Shown: positions 11,423-23,500 of the stretch, piece after piece
How the letters are laid out: each line of letters starts with the position of its first letter
How positions within the stretch are numbered: the first letter of the stretch is position 1
Translations under genes and position numbers: made by a program
Notes under the pieces: generated by a model
Seen by the model: the letters and a program-made list of their open reading frames with translations, nothing else
Told to the model about the DNA's origin: nothing
The model's database searches: none
Origin: Pelargonium cotyledonis
Lineage: Eukaryota > Streptophyta > Magnoliopsida > Geraniales > Geraniaceae
Direction of reading: 5' to 3'
Length of the DNA stretch: 31,426 nt
Assembly (NCBI GenBank): GCA_036897625.1
Contig: JAYMTA010000325.1
Span: forward strand, 1 to 31,426

Positions 11423-13482
11423 TTAAAAAGAAATTTCTCGCTCTTTTGCTTTCGCCGCTGGAATTTGGAGCAACTCTCGAATACCTTCAGAAACCTGCAT
11501 GCATGCAGTGAATCATATTACCGATCTTAGAACCAGAAAATCAAGAACTGAGCATTATCCATAAAGAAGCTGGTTGGAAACATAAATTGGTATTCGTCTC
11601 TTTCGCACTATCAAACACACATGACCTCCTTGCTTCCCATTTCGTCTAATAATTTACTGATTTTAGTTTTATCCATTCTCTATACCTAGATGTTAATAAT
11701 GATATGCTTATGCACATTAACCTTTTAACAGAAAATGTAAAGATGTAAATGATGTCATAACAAAGAATTAAAAGAGACTAGCATTACAAATAGCATACCA
11801 GCTTGATTTGGGCTTTAATTGATGCTATGAGGTGAGTACACTCCTCGATTTGCCTGTAGAGTGTTATTTGATAATGCATCAACATTGATCACACTTCATC
11901 AACAAAATGAGAAAGAGTTTCAAGAATGCAAGTTCGCCAAAGGCTAAGGGAAATAGGATAATACTTGGCTAATCTTTCTTCCTTTAATGATATATAATTC
12001 AGAGCTTCAGACCAGGTGAACTCCACATGAAATCCCAGTCCAACATCCACAAAAATGTGTTGTGTATCAGGCCTGAAACATGAAAGATCGGAAAACATAG
12101 GCTCACAGTAAAAAAGAGTGAAGAAAGGTCAATCTTCATAAATAATGATGAACACAAGAAGATATAAATGCAAGAACAAAATAAGTAACACAAGGCACCA
12201 TAAGTTACATGGGTGACAACTTACACCTCAGCCTGCATATATACTTCAGAGCCAAGGTTGACCATTGTCCTAAGACTGGTGACACTATTTTTCTCCAAAT
12301 TTTCAATGTTCCTTCTCAGATCTGAGCTACAAGTAAAGAAAGTTAAGTATAACACATGCACAAAGAGATAACGAATGAGGTTGTAAAATTCAAAGGAAAA
12401 TGGCACGTGCCTCAGTGACATTACTTGAGTTGAGGTTATTGTAGTTTTCTGTATAGCTAATTGTGACTTTTGAGATCATTATTTATTATTTGAACACTCT
12501 AATTTCATTGATTTAGTTGAAGGAAAAGGATACAAAACTTTTTGTTGTTCAAAGACCTTGTCCCTGCAAAATAAAAATAAAAGTGGTGAAGACATGGGAA
12601 GCAATCTTGCAAAGCAACATATGCAACACCAAAACACACATTTATAGTCAAAGGTTATGTAAGGGTTCCATAGAATCCTCCTTCATTGTCAATTGCAATT
12701 AGTTTACAAGGGTTACTCACTGAAGTTTAGATTACTGAACAAGATATAAGAAAAATCAACAGTAATGTTGTTAGTTAGTGTGTTACAAATGGAGGACCTG
12801 TCGGGCACCATAATGTTTCTAACTTTATGTACACAAATATTTTGGAATTGGACAAGAAATGAACATGTGGCCTTACAATACTTGTAATTAATAGTAAAAG
12901 CACCTTCTCATCATCTTATTTAACAAGTTGTTACCTGTGTGGTTGGTTAATCTGTTTTGATGGTGAATGAATTCTATATAAAATTTATACACCTCTGCTT
13001 TGAAAAATACTTCAAATGCATGTTATATTCAGATACTTGACAAAGTAAACAATTCCCAATGAGACTAGCTCGATGGTAACTTTAACCCTATGCACAGAAT
13101 GGTCCACATAATTAGTTGTGTGCAAACCAATGAAAACCAAAGGACAGGAACAGGTTTAACAGCCCATTTATCAAGTATGTCAGATGAATTCACCTGATAT
13201 AAATTCTCCTAAAAGATTTTCATATTTTAAACTGTATCCCCGAATTTTACTTATTTTAATCAACAATGTAACACCAAAATGAAAGGAGCTGTTGTATAAT
13301 TTAGACTTACTTTGATGTTTAGCTAAAGATACATACACATGTTGAAATCAAATTAGCTTGGACATGGTTAGTGAGAGATAAAAAATTTACCTTTCAGCAA
13401 TAGCACGGACAAGATCTGGTTTCAAGCGGCGATCAACAAATTCCTCATACCTCTGCACTTTCTCCTGGCGAACATTGCCCAT
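11423..13482 (-). CDS. UXT: UXT-type prefoldin-like chaperone subunit
   Basis: Six coding exons on the minus strand: 13482-13391, 12563-12534, 12326-12225, 12072-11965, 11853-11799, 11494-11423. The join is a 152-codon frame with every intron GT-AG; the second coding exon is only 30 bases. The protein begins MGNVRQEKVQRYEEFVDRR and contains NLGSEVYMQAEVPDT and HIFVDVGLGFHVEFTW, matching the alpha-type prefoldin fold of UXT (human UXT is about the same length and has ELYMQ and YGFFLELTLAEAL at the same places). Both ends are heptad-rich and should form the paired coiled coils. UXT works with URI in the prefoldin-like module of the R2TP chaperone network in animals (family knowledge); the plant role is inferred. 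The ATG is the first one in the mature transcript. Confidence 0.9.
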
Positions 13483-13786
13483 CTCAGTCCTGGTACATGA
13501 TTACATCAATTTAGCATCCTTGTAAAGATTTCACTAAACTAGACAATACAGAATAATAGTAAATGGCAGCGAATTTAAATGTAGATTCTATGCAATGCTA
13601 CCACTACACTACAGAGCATATGCAAACTATAACTCAGGGTTAGTTTCCACCATAAACCATGCATATAAGTTGAAATCAAATCCAAAAAATCAGTAGCATC
13701 TGAGAGCAATTAAACAAACATATGTACAAATTAGAGTTATTAAGTTGTATACGAAACCAAACGCAAGACTCACCGGTGACCCTTAC

Positions 13787-13860
13787 CTGACGGCGTCGGA
13801 GACTTCTTGCACAGCGTGACTGAACTGAAGTCGTGAAGAAGAAGAAGTGAATCAGGTATG
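13787..13860 (-). other. UXT: non-coding leader exon of the UXT gene
   Basis: A strong donor (CAG|gtaagg, gt at 13786-13785) marks the end of a leader exon that joins the acceptor at 13489 ahead of the start codon. The exon has no ATG, so translation should start in exon 2. The left boundary is well placed; the transcription start is a guess. In frame with the UXT ATG the exon is open back to a TGA near 13853. Confidence 0.6.
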
Positions 13861-13893
13861 TTAGAATTAGGTGTGCTTTATTATAATTGTGTA

Positions 13894-13992
13894 TGGGCCA
13901 TTTTTAAATCACACTTTTGATGTATTGGGCCAAACATTTTTTGAAAGCCCAACTATATATTTGGGTTGATAATACTTGAGTGATCCAGCCCA
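13894..13992 (-). promoter_or_regulatory. cluster of four site II (TGGGCY) motifs
   Basis: TGGGCC occurs at 13894-13899 and 13926-13931 on the plus strand. TGGGCT occurs on the minus strand at 13946-13951 and 13987-13992. All four lie within 100 bases, immediately upstream of the UXT leader exon. Site II elements bind TCP factors and are common in promoters of plant housekeeping and growth genes (established knowledge). Assignment to UXT is by proximity. Confidence 0.6.
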
Positions 13993-15028
13993 ATTTGATG
14001 TTTAAGAATAAATTTTTCTCTTAACGATTTTGTTTTAGATGGACCCCCTTCCATAAAAGACAAACAGTAGATCACAACATACCTCTAATCATCAAAAAAT
14101 GCGCTTACAAAATTTCTCTCAAGATGTGTCGTTATGAGCTTGCTCTCACAACACGCCCCCTCGCAACGCGTCTTCACAGTAAAAAATGCATCCCGTAGAC
14201 TTGCTCCTAGGCACACGTGCCCACATTTATTTCATGCATGACCACGACTCCACGAGTGCAAAACTCTCACTTACGTTCTTTCGAAGCATGTACGTGCAAC
14301 TACGAAACTTACCTCATGATCAATGAAATTGCTCTTGCAAACGCTAGCTCTCACGAATCATACCAACGTTGGGTTGTTAACGATATTTTTATAATTTTGT
14401 GATTTTCGATCAACATCCTACTCTTAAGTCTGAGATGACGTCCCAAATACACATCCAAAGTCCTCATTCGATGATGTGTTTCCTTGGATAGATCACATGC
14501 CTATTGCTCATAATCAAAAGACACAAGTTGAAAATTTGACTTAGACCCTCATTTAGTTTTAGTTTTTGTTTTCCTTTAAACATAAACAAGAAGACCCGAA
14601 CATTCATTATCCAATTTGATCTAATCAAAAGCTATAGACACATGGAAAGCTATACAAAAACAAAACTACTTTAGCGCCATATATTTTTTGCAATTAATCC
14701 ATTTACTTAAATTGTGGAAGATACTGTATACTATAATTTTTGACAAAACTATATGAATTTCATTCAAACCCAAAAAAAAAAAAATAATAAAAAAAAAGTG
14801 AGAAGAACACTATGAATTTAACGTGTGTAAAATAACGAAAATACCCTTTAGGGAGAGAGGGGCCTTCCACCGAGCTAACATGTGTAACTTTTCGACGCGC
14901 ACCTACACCTTGCCGTAACATCCTATTCTCAACTCTTCTTCGTGCTTCTTCGTCCTGCTCTTCCTCTACTCCTCTCGCCACCACATCCTCCTCAGATCGC
15001 ACCACATTCACTGAATTCACGCTTACAA
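13993..15028. other. intergenic region between divergent UXT and RING1B
   Basis: AT-rich with an A-tract at about 14771-14798. It should hold the RING1B promoter and leader; CTCTTCTTCG-type leader sequence appears from about 14935. No gene is seen; small open frames here have no family resemblance. Confidence 0.55.
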
Positions 15029-18000
15029 ATGCCTGCCCACAAGCGCTCCTCTTCCGAGACTCGTCTTGATGAAGATCCCATACAAAACCACCTCGCCAAG
15101 CTGCCCCGCCAAGAACCAGAACTCGAAGAAGAAAAAGAACAAGATGCAGTACCAGAGGACCATGAGGAGCACCCGAGGCAGCAAGAGGTAGAGGAAGCTA
15201 AAGATGAAGGTGGGTCATCGTATTTTTCCTTTCTTTCTTTCTCTCCATAGCTCCCCCCTCCGTGTATATGTACGTCGTATACGTGTATGTATACACACTT
15301 CCGATTGTAATCAATTTGATCTAGATGTGATGGGTCGCAATTGATTGGAGCGATTGCGATGTTTTCAGATCCCGATAGCAGCGGCAGCAGCAGCACATCT
15401 CCTAGCAGTGATGAGAAACCAGAGTATTCTCTCTTACGTTTCTCAAAGCTTACTGCTTTACTTCTTTTACGTGTAGCTTGATGGCTTGTTCTGTGTATAT
15501 TCATGTTCGTTGCTCTGTTCGATTTGTGGGTCTGCTGGATTTTGCTGTTTCATGATGGCTTCGGGAAGTAGTTGAGCATGTGGAAGACTTTTCTGATGAT
15601 GGGTTCATGTTGCTTGAAAAGGGGATGGGATGTGTTTTGATTGGAATGCTAGTTTTGGGTGTTTGAGTTTTTGTTAATTCTGGCATTGATTTCCTGTTTT
15701 TGTTATGGTTGATTTGATGCATATGGTGCAACATGTATTTTTTTTTTTTTTTTGATAGGCAGGTGCAACATGTTGTGATTTTTACCTTCCTGGTTGTTTC
15801 TAAAATGCACACCAACAATACTAAAAGAATCAATTTCTTCCTCTCATGATGACATGATGTTTTGTCTTCACTTTTCATTAGAAGCTTGCCAGTGTAAAAG
15901 AATTCCTGAAGTATTTTTTCATCGACCCTTTCCTTGCAATGACTATAACCCGAGCAATAGAGGATGTTAGTATCAAAATTGAAATCATGACTAGAGAAAA
16001 CTGACCTAAAAAGGTAGAGGCTGTAGAGATTTTTATTAACAGCATGATAGCTGGTAGGCACCCTCTTCTAATGAATTTAGGCGGTGCACTGAGAAGAAAG
16101 GTGAAATGAAGTGGCTCCCCTGAATGATTTGGGTGAAGAATCATGAGGTTGACTGCTAATTGGATCTTTCAACACCAAATTATCTCTGAAAATGAAAATA
16201 TTAACCAAGAAATTTTCAGCTTTAGGAGGCTTGTGTTGTGGTAGGTATATCCATTTGATGCGAATCCATTACCATGAAGAGTGAATAACTGAATAGTATA
16301 GTAGTTCCATCTTTTTATGATTATAGTTAATACTAGGTAGGTTATTTTTTCTGCCATCCTCTCCTTGTTCTGAATGTCGACCAGTTGATATTGTGACCTC
16401 TGTGGTGTGCATTGTGCTAACTTTACATTCCATTGCAGATTCATCTCAGTAGAACTACCAGAAATTCGTAAAGATGTTCAGTGTCCAATCTGTCTAGGTA
16501 CTTCTTATTTTGAATCCAATGCAACCCTTTCGTATGAAGTATGATGTGGTTGAATTGAACACTCATGACAGCTTTTGCCTGCCATGGGTATGTTCATATA
16601 GCTTGTTATTTGATTACTTGAATTCAAATGTTTTGTAACCAATCTTGAGCATTACAAGATACAACTTATTATCTAAGGACTGCTATTTGCGGCAATCTAA
16701 ACTTCTATATTAAAGAAATAGTTTTGAGCATTGAATTCACACTGAAAACTTGCAGTTGCTCACAAAAGCCTTTCGATGAGGGAAGGGGGTAGACATGAGT
16801 GAGCATCTTACTGAAGAAAGAATGTTATGAATAATAATTTTTGCTTTCATGTCTCACTAAAGGCTTAGAAATATTGAAAAATTAAGGCATTTTTCTTTGC
16901 CAGAATCAAGTAGAGGCCAACTACTCCAAATTATCCTATCTGAAGTTCCATAATTGCTTCCAGATAACTAGATTGAGTGAGATTTTACCAAACTGGACTA
17001 TAAAGGCTGCAGCATAACTGCCTCTATTCAGAACTACCCCAAACACATGAATGGAAACTTGTTTATACGAATATATATATATGAACCTGCACATCTGTAG
17101 TAAAGGTTGCATGTAAATCGATACCTTATGGCGTTGCGGATATTGGTTAATTCTAAATACTTCTGTTGGTAAAGCTAATTTGCTATGCATACTTTTCATA
17201 CCTTGTTTTTGTTCTCTCTAGATTTCTTTTTAGAAGAATACTTCAACACCTACAGCTCATTTAATTTTTGTAATCTTTATTAAAATTATTTAGTGTTTAC
17301 ATCAATCGTTAAATATCAGTCTTGTTCAAAAGTAATTGGTAATGTCATTTGCATGAACAGGAATCATTAAGAAAACAAGAACTGTGATGGAATGTCTTCA
17401 CCGCTTTTGCCGGGAGTGTATTGACAAATCAATGCGCATGGGGTATGTAAAGAACATTTTTTACTTGTGTGGTTATTTGATTCAGCATAACTACCATCTT
17501 TCACAATTTTCTTCTTATCTGAGATTGATCATTTGAGGCTACAAGTTAAAATAGTGTACCTTGTATAATAATTAGAACTTGTTTACTTGGGTTGCTACTT
17601 TTTTCCAGGAACAATGAATGTCCTGCTTGCCGCACACATTGTGCTAGTCGACGTTCTTTGAGAGATGACCCAAACTATGATGCTTTAATTGCAGCTTTAT
17701 ACCCAGATATAGATAAATATGAGGAGCAGGTAAAACTTGGCCCACTTCTATCTTTTTCATTTTTATATTTCTTTATCGTTTATGCTAATCAAACACCACT
17801 TTGTTGGACATATTTGGTTTCAGGAATTGGCTTTTCATGAAGAGGAGAGGAATCGCAATAAACAAGTGAGACACAAGGGCATACACACACACACTATTAG
17901 TTTGGTGTGCATTTATGTTTATTCCCTGCCTTCTTGTTTGGATGCTTCATTAGTCCTTCTGAGACCTATATATGAAAATGGTTATTGAAGGCACATTTCA

Positions 18001-19603
18001 TTACATTTATCATGTTAAAGTAGTTCAAAATGACAATTGGAGCTTAATAATGATGCTCAGTTTCATTGATTTGGCATGTCACAATTTAACAGATAAAAAT
18101 AAAGTAGGAGTTCTTAGCTTGGTCAATTTAGGACGCGGTATAAGGGAGTACTTGAGGGGCATCTAGTTCCTAGCCAAAGTTGGACCTGTAATTAAGCATA
18201 AGTTGTATGTATGACACTGCATCTGCATGTGGATAAGTCGTTTCTCATTAATTTGATTCATTTTGTTATATTCATGGTAGGGGATGGGTTTGTTGGTGCT
18301 TTTGGGGGTGGGGGTAATAAGCGGCAATGTCCTAAGAATCTGTTACTGCTGTAGGAGTAGCGCATAGCTGCATACTAAATGTTCCTTCTTTTCATCCTTC
18401 ATTTTTCAATTCTTTGCTGGACAGATTCAGGCAGCAATTGCCCAAATTTCTCAACGACAAGCAGAAGCTCTGGCTAGAAGACGTGCTTTGGGTAAAGATG
18501 CAGCAGGTGCATTTATGACGCGATCACAGCGTAACTACCAGAATGCTCGTTCAAGAAGGAGAAGAAACAGCCGAGGCTCTGAGCTTCAGAAATATGAAGA
18601 TAATGAGTATGAAAATGATAATAATGTAGGCAAAGATTCATCTTCTACTGATGAACGATATACAGAATTGTCTCAACAGAGGTGTAATAAGAGACGTTCG
18701 AGAACTCGTCCCCCCCAATATTCTTCAACAGCTGTCAATTCAGATGGCGGATGTCTTGAAAATGATTTAGATGTAAGCCGAGAAAGCAGAGGAGTTTCTC
18801 CTGGGATGCTCTGGAGCCCAGAACTGCTGGTTTGGGGTAGGGGTGGTGCTCGAAGTCATACACGCCATGGTATATCTAGTGGTTCCAATAATAAGAATTC
18901 CCAAAACAATCGCTTATCTAAGTTGGTTGGTTATCTTCGGAGCTTAGATGAAAACAGTGGCGAGGTATAGGTCATTTGCTGTTGAACCATTTTTAGAGCA
19001 ACGATTATGTCAACAACCATAGGTCGTTTGCTGACCGCAGTTTCTTACTAACTGGTACTCTCAAGTTTCAAGGGAGGTGGCCCAGCGGCACAAGTCTCTC
19101 ACCTTTGTGGGATCTGGAAGGGGTTCTTGAAGTACTGCAATGATTTGATCTCGCACAAGTCTCTCACCTGGTGTTTGCATCTGGCTTTGCTGTATATTCG
19201 GCCAGCATTTTCTCTGTGGGTTCTTATCATGCCTCTTTCACGGGAAGTGTTCACCAACACCAAGTTTGCAGCAGCCGTGCCTTTGCTGCTGGTCACTATA
19301 TGAAGTGAGATTCCTCTCCTGCAAACCTACTTTTAGACTCTGAGAAGTAGAAGTTTAAGTTATAGTTTACACCTTTTGGAGAATTAGTAACTTTATCTCT
19401 CAATGTGAGTGTTACATTTTTTGGCATGGCTTATTCTGTTTTTTATCATCTAGCTCTGTTAAAGTATGTTGTAGCATCATCAGAACATAGTTGCATAATC
19501 TAGCTTAGTAGCTAGATGTTATTTTGACACAATATTCTGAATCTCTGGACTTTTTTCCCCCCTCTAACTTAATGTTTGCATATATTGAAAACAGTATATA
19601 TGA
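15029..19603 (+). CDS. RING1B: RING1-type E3 ligase, copy B, with degenerate C-terminus
   Basis: Exons 1-7 are intact: 15029-15209, 15369-15423, 16439-16497, 17361-17442, 17609-17729, 17824-17865, 18425-18964 (360 codons, same phases as copy A). The RING is complete (C94, C97, C110, H112, C115, C118, C130, C133), and the basic Ser/Asn-rich middle is kept. The RAWUL half is damaged. A plausible exon 8 (19206-19304) keeps PSLQQPCLCC but is shortened and out of line with copy A before it. The next exon (from 19595) hits TGA after two codons at 19601, giving about 395 residues. If intron 7 is retained, the protein instead ends one codon after exon 7 (GTA TAG). It may still be a catalytic RING protein lacking the C-terminal partner-binding domain, or a pseudogene in the making. 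Exon 8 boundaries are inferred. Confidence 0.75.
15725..15773 (-). mobile_element. tiny poly(T) insertion with 12-bp target duplication
   Basis: The 12-mer GGTGCAACATGT occurs at 15725-15736 and 15762-15773, flanking 25 bases made of a T-run followed by GATAGGCA. A poly(A) tail plus target duplication with almost no body is the mark of an extremely 5'-truncated LINE-machinery insertion, here on the minus strand inside RING1B intron 2. Confidence 0.5.
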
Positions 19604-19740
19604 TGAGAAGTCTGCCTAGAATCCGGAAACCTGATGAATCATCCAGATTCTGTTCCTATGTTGAGCTGCATCTTCTGTGAGGGAAAGAAACTCTGGCAGG
19701 CTTTGAAAAGCTATATATACTTCCAACAGCGGGCGATTTG
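19595..19740 (+). pseudogene. decayed RAWUL-encoding exon of RING1B
   Basis: Corresponds to copy A exon 9 (9986-10216): same acceptor context (tattgaa..acag), the shared stretches GATGAATCATCCAGATTC and GAAACTCTGGCAGGC, and the same donor (ATTTG|gtgag). It is 146 bases against 231, has lost the part encoding TPLRAEDIEMLAVKG, and contains several stops. No counterpart of copy A exon 10 is visible downstream. Confidence 0.8.
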
Positions 19741-20157
19741 GTGAGTGCTTTGGCTTGTGTTAAGTGTTTGTGCTATTTTGTGTAGAGAATGAGATGTTTA
19801 GAATTGAAACGCACGCATGTTATATCTGCATATGCAGACACTAGGAAATGTGTTTTAGGTCTCTGATTGCCCCGCCATATTTGGAAGTTATTGTAGTTTT
19901 ACTTGTTTATTTTATAGAGAAACAAACACCTAATGTAACATTGCACTGCGAAAATTCACACATTCCATTTAATAAGATGAAAATTGGAGTTTTGTTTGGT
20001 GAAAGATTTTTTTGCACACACAAAAAAGCATGACAATGGTTACAAATAATGAAGTAGTTGTTACATGTGCTTCGGAATGTAAAATGGTACATGTAATTGG
20101 CAATGAAGGAATGTTGGAGGGTAGGTACATAATAAACGGTGATTTTGGAGGATGGGT
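19741..20157. other. RING1B downstream region, no gene seen
   Basis: AT-rich sequence after the last recognisable RING1B remnant. No conserved coding frame, RNA gene or element is seen. Confidence 0.5.
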
Positions 20158-20367
20158 TCAAGTGGTTCTTGAACAATCTTGCCTGCCTCTCAATGCAAGA
20201 TCCATTTTACCTCATATTAGCAGCTGCAGCCGAAGTACTGATAAATTTTCTCCTTTCCCTCCTCAAGTGGTTCTTGAACAATCTTGCCTGCCTCTCAATG
20301 CAAGATCCATTTTACCTCATATTAGCAGCTGCAGCCGAAGTACTGATAAATTTTCTCCTTTCCCTCC
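20158..20367. repeat. perfect 105-bp tandem duplication, two copies
   Basis: Copy 1 is 20158-20262 and copy 2 is 20263-20367, identical at every base as read by eye. The unit begins TCAAGTGGTTCTTGAAC and ends TCTCCTTTCCCTCC. Each unit contains a small inverted repeat (ATCTTGC ... GCAAGAT). The period is a multiple of three, so open frames cross it, but the encoded peptide resembles no family I know. Perfect identity suggests a recent event. It lies between the convergent RING1B and TPX2 genes. Confidence 0.95.
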
Positions 20368-20510
20368 TCTCTAGCACCTTCAGTTTTGGTGACTTCGGTT
20401 TTGTTGTTTCCCTGGAAGACCTATATTATAATCAAGAAAACACATAAATTTATTAATCATGAAGACACCATATATGCTTGTATCCATCTGTTGACAGAGC
20501 ATATAAATAT

Positions 20511-23500
20511 TTACTTTTGGGGCAAGAAAGGCTGGCTAAATTTAGGCATAGGTCTTGCATGGGGCACCAGTGTCCGCCTTAACTGTTTCAATGCCTTCTC
20601 TTCCTCCATCTGCAAATAAGTTGAACTTAAAAACTGCCTAACATTTGGCGGTAAAGCAATAATGTTGAAAGAAAGAAAGAATGACCAATCATACCATTTT
20701 TGCAGCTTCACTTTCCTCTCTATATCTTTTATACATCATTTCCTTCTCCTTGATCTGTGAAACATCTCTAGGTAAGTAACAAAAAACCTAGAGCCTTAGT
20801 TCATGAATAGATATAAACCAGACACATTTATACCTTTTTATCAAATTCTGCTCTGTCCAAGGCTCTGTGATCTACATGGAGATTGAAATCCTCAACTTGG
20901 GTGAGGGGTCTGCGGACCTTTTCTGGAACTGGAATTGAGTCCCTGTTAGATTAACCAATGAAGGAAGAAACACAATGTTTAGATTTAATACTCAAGAAAT
21001 AACTGAACAAAGATTTCCACAATCAGTCTATAAAAATGTTTGATCAGAAGATGGCAATGAGCTTACTCTTTCAGAATTGGCTGGGCCTTAAACATCCTTC
21101 TTTGGGCTTCTTCTTTTTCCATCCTTTTCCGTTCCTCCATTTCCCTCTGTAATTCTTCATGTCTAACCAGACTCTCTAACTGGAAAGGTTCCGGTTTTGT
21201 GTGCTGCTTGGGCTCTGGTTTTGGAGGAATCTGCATACAAGGTAAAAATTGATATCATAGTACCAAATTCTCATTTGCTGATTTTACAAGTAAAGAGACA
21301 AGAGAGCAAAAATCCTACCACCGGGAAGTCGGTGGTATAAGGATATGGGTTAGCCTTTGGAATCCTGGCTTGTTCCTCTTCCAACTGCTTCTGCAGAACT
21401 TCGGTGAAAAATCTCCTCTCTTTCTCAGCCCCTCTCTCCTGATGTCCATAAAGCAGTAACGCTAAGCAACAGACACAAAAGAATAGGTGTAAAAATCCAT
21501 CAACGAAGAAGATGAATGTCACAGTACCTCAGTTTGGAGATGGAATGGGTTTGGTCTTGTATTTCTTGGCAACTGATTCGAACGACAAGGCTCTGAATTC
21601 AAAGAAAGCTGAAAGAGAGAAATAAAATGATAAGAAAAGAATGCTTCTAAGATACACAAGTTCAACAACATTCATTTTAGGTTTTGTTACCTTGTCAAAA
21701 AGATCAGCAACACTAGCAGCAGGTGGTGGAATCCTCTCATTTATTGCAAAATGAAATTCTTGAGGTTTAGTAATTTGCTTCTTTTCATTACAAAAAATTC
21801 CTAGCCCCCCTTTACTTTCAAGTATCTATAGAAACATGAAAGATTTTGTAAGCAAAACTCTATTATATTCTGCAGCTGAAATATAAAATTTGAGACATGG
21901 ACCTACCTTTTTATTCAGTGGCTTGGCTTTGAACTTGGGAATTTTTTCAAGTTCCTCCAGCTCAAGTTCAAAAGAGCTTTTCACCTTTGGTGGACGGGCC
22001 CTGAGTGATGTCTGGAGGACTGGGGTTTTAGGATTAGTGAGACATGGTTTCCAGTGGTTTTGCTGTTCGTAAATAAAATAAAATAAAACAGTCAGAATAA
22101 TGATTTTACAAGGGTGAAGAATGATGAATGGCAACTGTTAGCTGAATAGAGAAACAACTATAAACCTGATGAGATGTCTCTGTTGAAGCTACTGAAGCTG
22201 ATTCTGCATTTTGATTGGCCCTTTCCATGGTCACCAGATGGAATTCCTAAAGCAGTTGAGAATTCGTATAGTTAGCATTTACTCACAATTAGTATAGTTG
22301 GCATGGAATTCCTAAAGCAGTTTAGTTCACCTGAAACTGTGGTGGCTGGGGTGCAGTCCTTGGTAATGCAGGCAATGTTGGAGCTTCTAAAATCTGTATA
22401 AACATGTGTAAAAATCAATCGAATGCAAAATATAACACAAGAGTAATAGAGAAACTACAAACAGCTGAATGTAGGTGCAGAAGTTGGGCAGCCTTTTGTT
22501 ATGAGGAAGTATAAAAGTAATATACATATCTCTAAGGCACATGTTGTCTAGCAGTGTAGATTGTGTAGCATATTATAATTCTATAAGAGGCCCTAATAAA
22601 ACACAGGTTCTTAGCAACGGACACCAGTAGACAAGGTTAGATACAATAAGAGCTAAAACAGAGACAAGAGACTAGCATAGCAGTACCAGTAAACCAAACA
22701 GTACATTCCATGCAGCTACTAGCTCATCAATCATAGCAACTCAAAACCCTTTCATACCCCAAGTACAAAAAGGAACTTCCATATGGCTCTCCAATGTATT
22801 ACCTTTTTATTCAGTGGCCGGGCTTTAAATTTTGGAATTTTAGCCATCATTTCTTCCTCAAGCTCAGCTGTACTCTTCACTCTGTCAGGACGAACCCGCT
22901 GAGATGTTTCAAACTCAGGTTCCTTGGGCCTTGTCAATTTAAGTTTGGGCTTCATCTGAAAGACAGAAGCATAATCTCCTTAATTAAAAGTAGAACAAAA
23001 AAACAAGAAGCAAAAAGGAGCAGATACAAGGAGGAAACTGAAGGAACAGCACAAGGGTGGGGGCTCTCAATTTCAAGTACATGTGAAGAACCATTAGGCT
23101 GAGGCAGTGACAAGTCTCTGGTGCTTGACTGGAACTTGTTCATCATCTCTGCCATTGAAACAAATGGTGCAGCTGGTTCCCGTACATAAACCTTAAAATA
23201 GCACAATGTCTTTGATGAGTCACACTCCCCAAATAATACAGAAAGAACTTCAAACCTTAAAATAGCAAACCTTTCTGTCTTCTTTGTTAGTTTTATTAAC
23301 AGCTGCAGAGCATAAGTTGGAACTGCCACTGGAAAGACCAAGTTTTGACTTATGGAGCAAATTCTGGGGTTTGACATTAAGGATCTGCCAAGGCGAGAAA
23401 CAGGAGAACCAAATTAGGAAAACATATCATTTTTGCAGTGAGTGACAGGTAAAGGAAGTAGATATGCAGCAATAACAATCACCTGTCTAGATCTTCCACC

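Noticed and set aside
14760..15504. Long minus-strand open frames opposite RING1B exons 1-2
   Set aside because: Ser/Glu-rich shadows of the acidic RING1 N-terminus; the plus strand has conserved exons and splice sites.
17881..17895. (CA)n run in RING1B intron 6
   Set aside because: Too short and ordinary to list as a feature.
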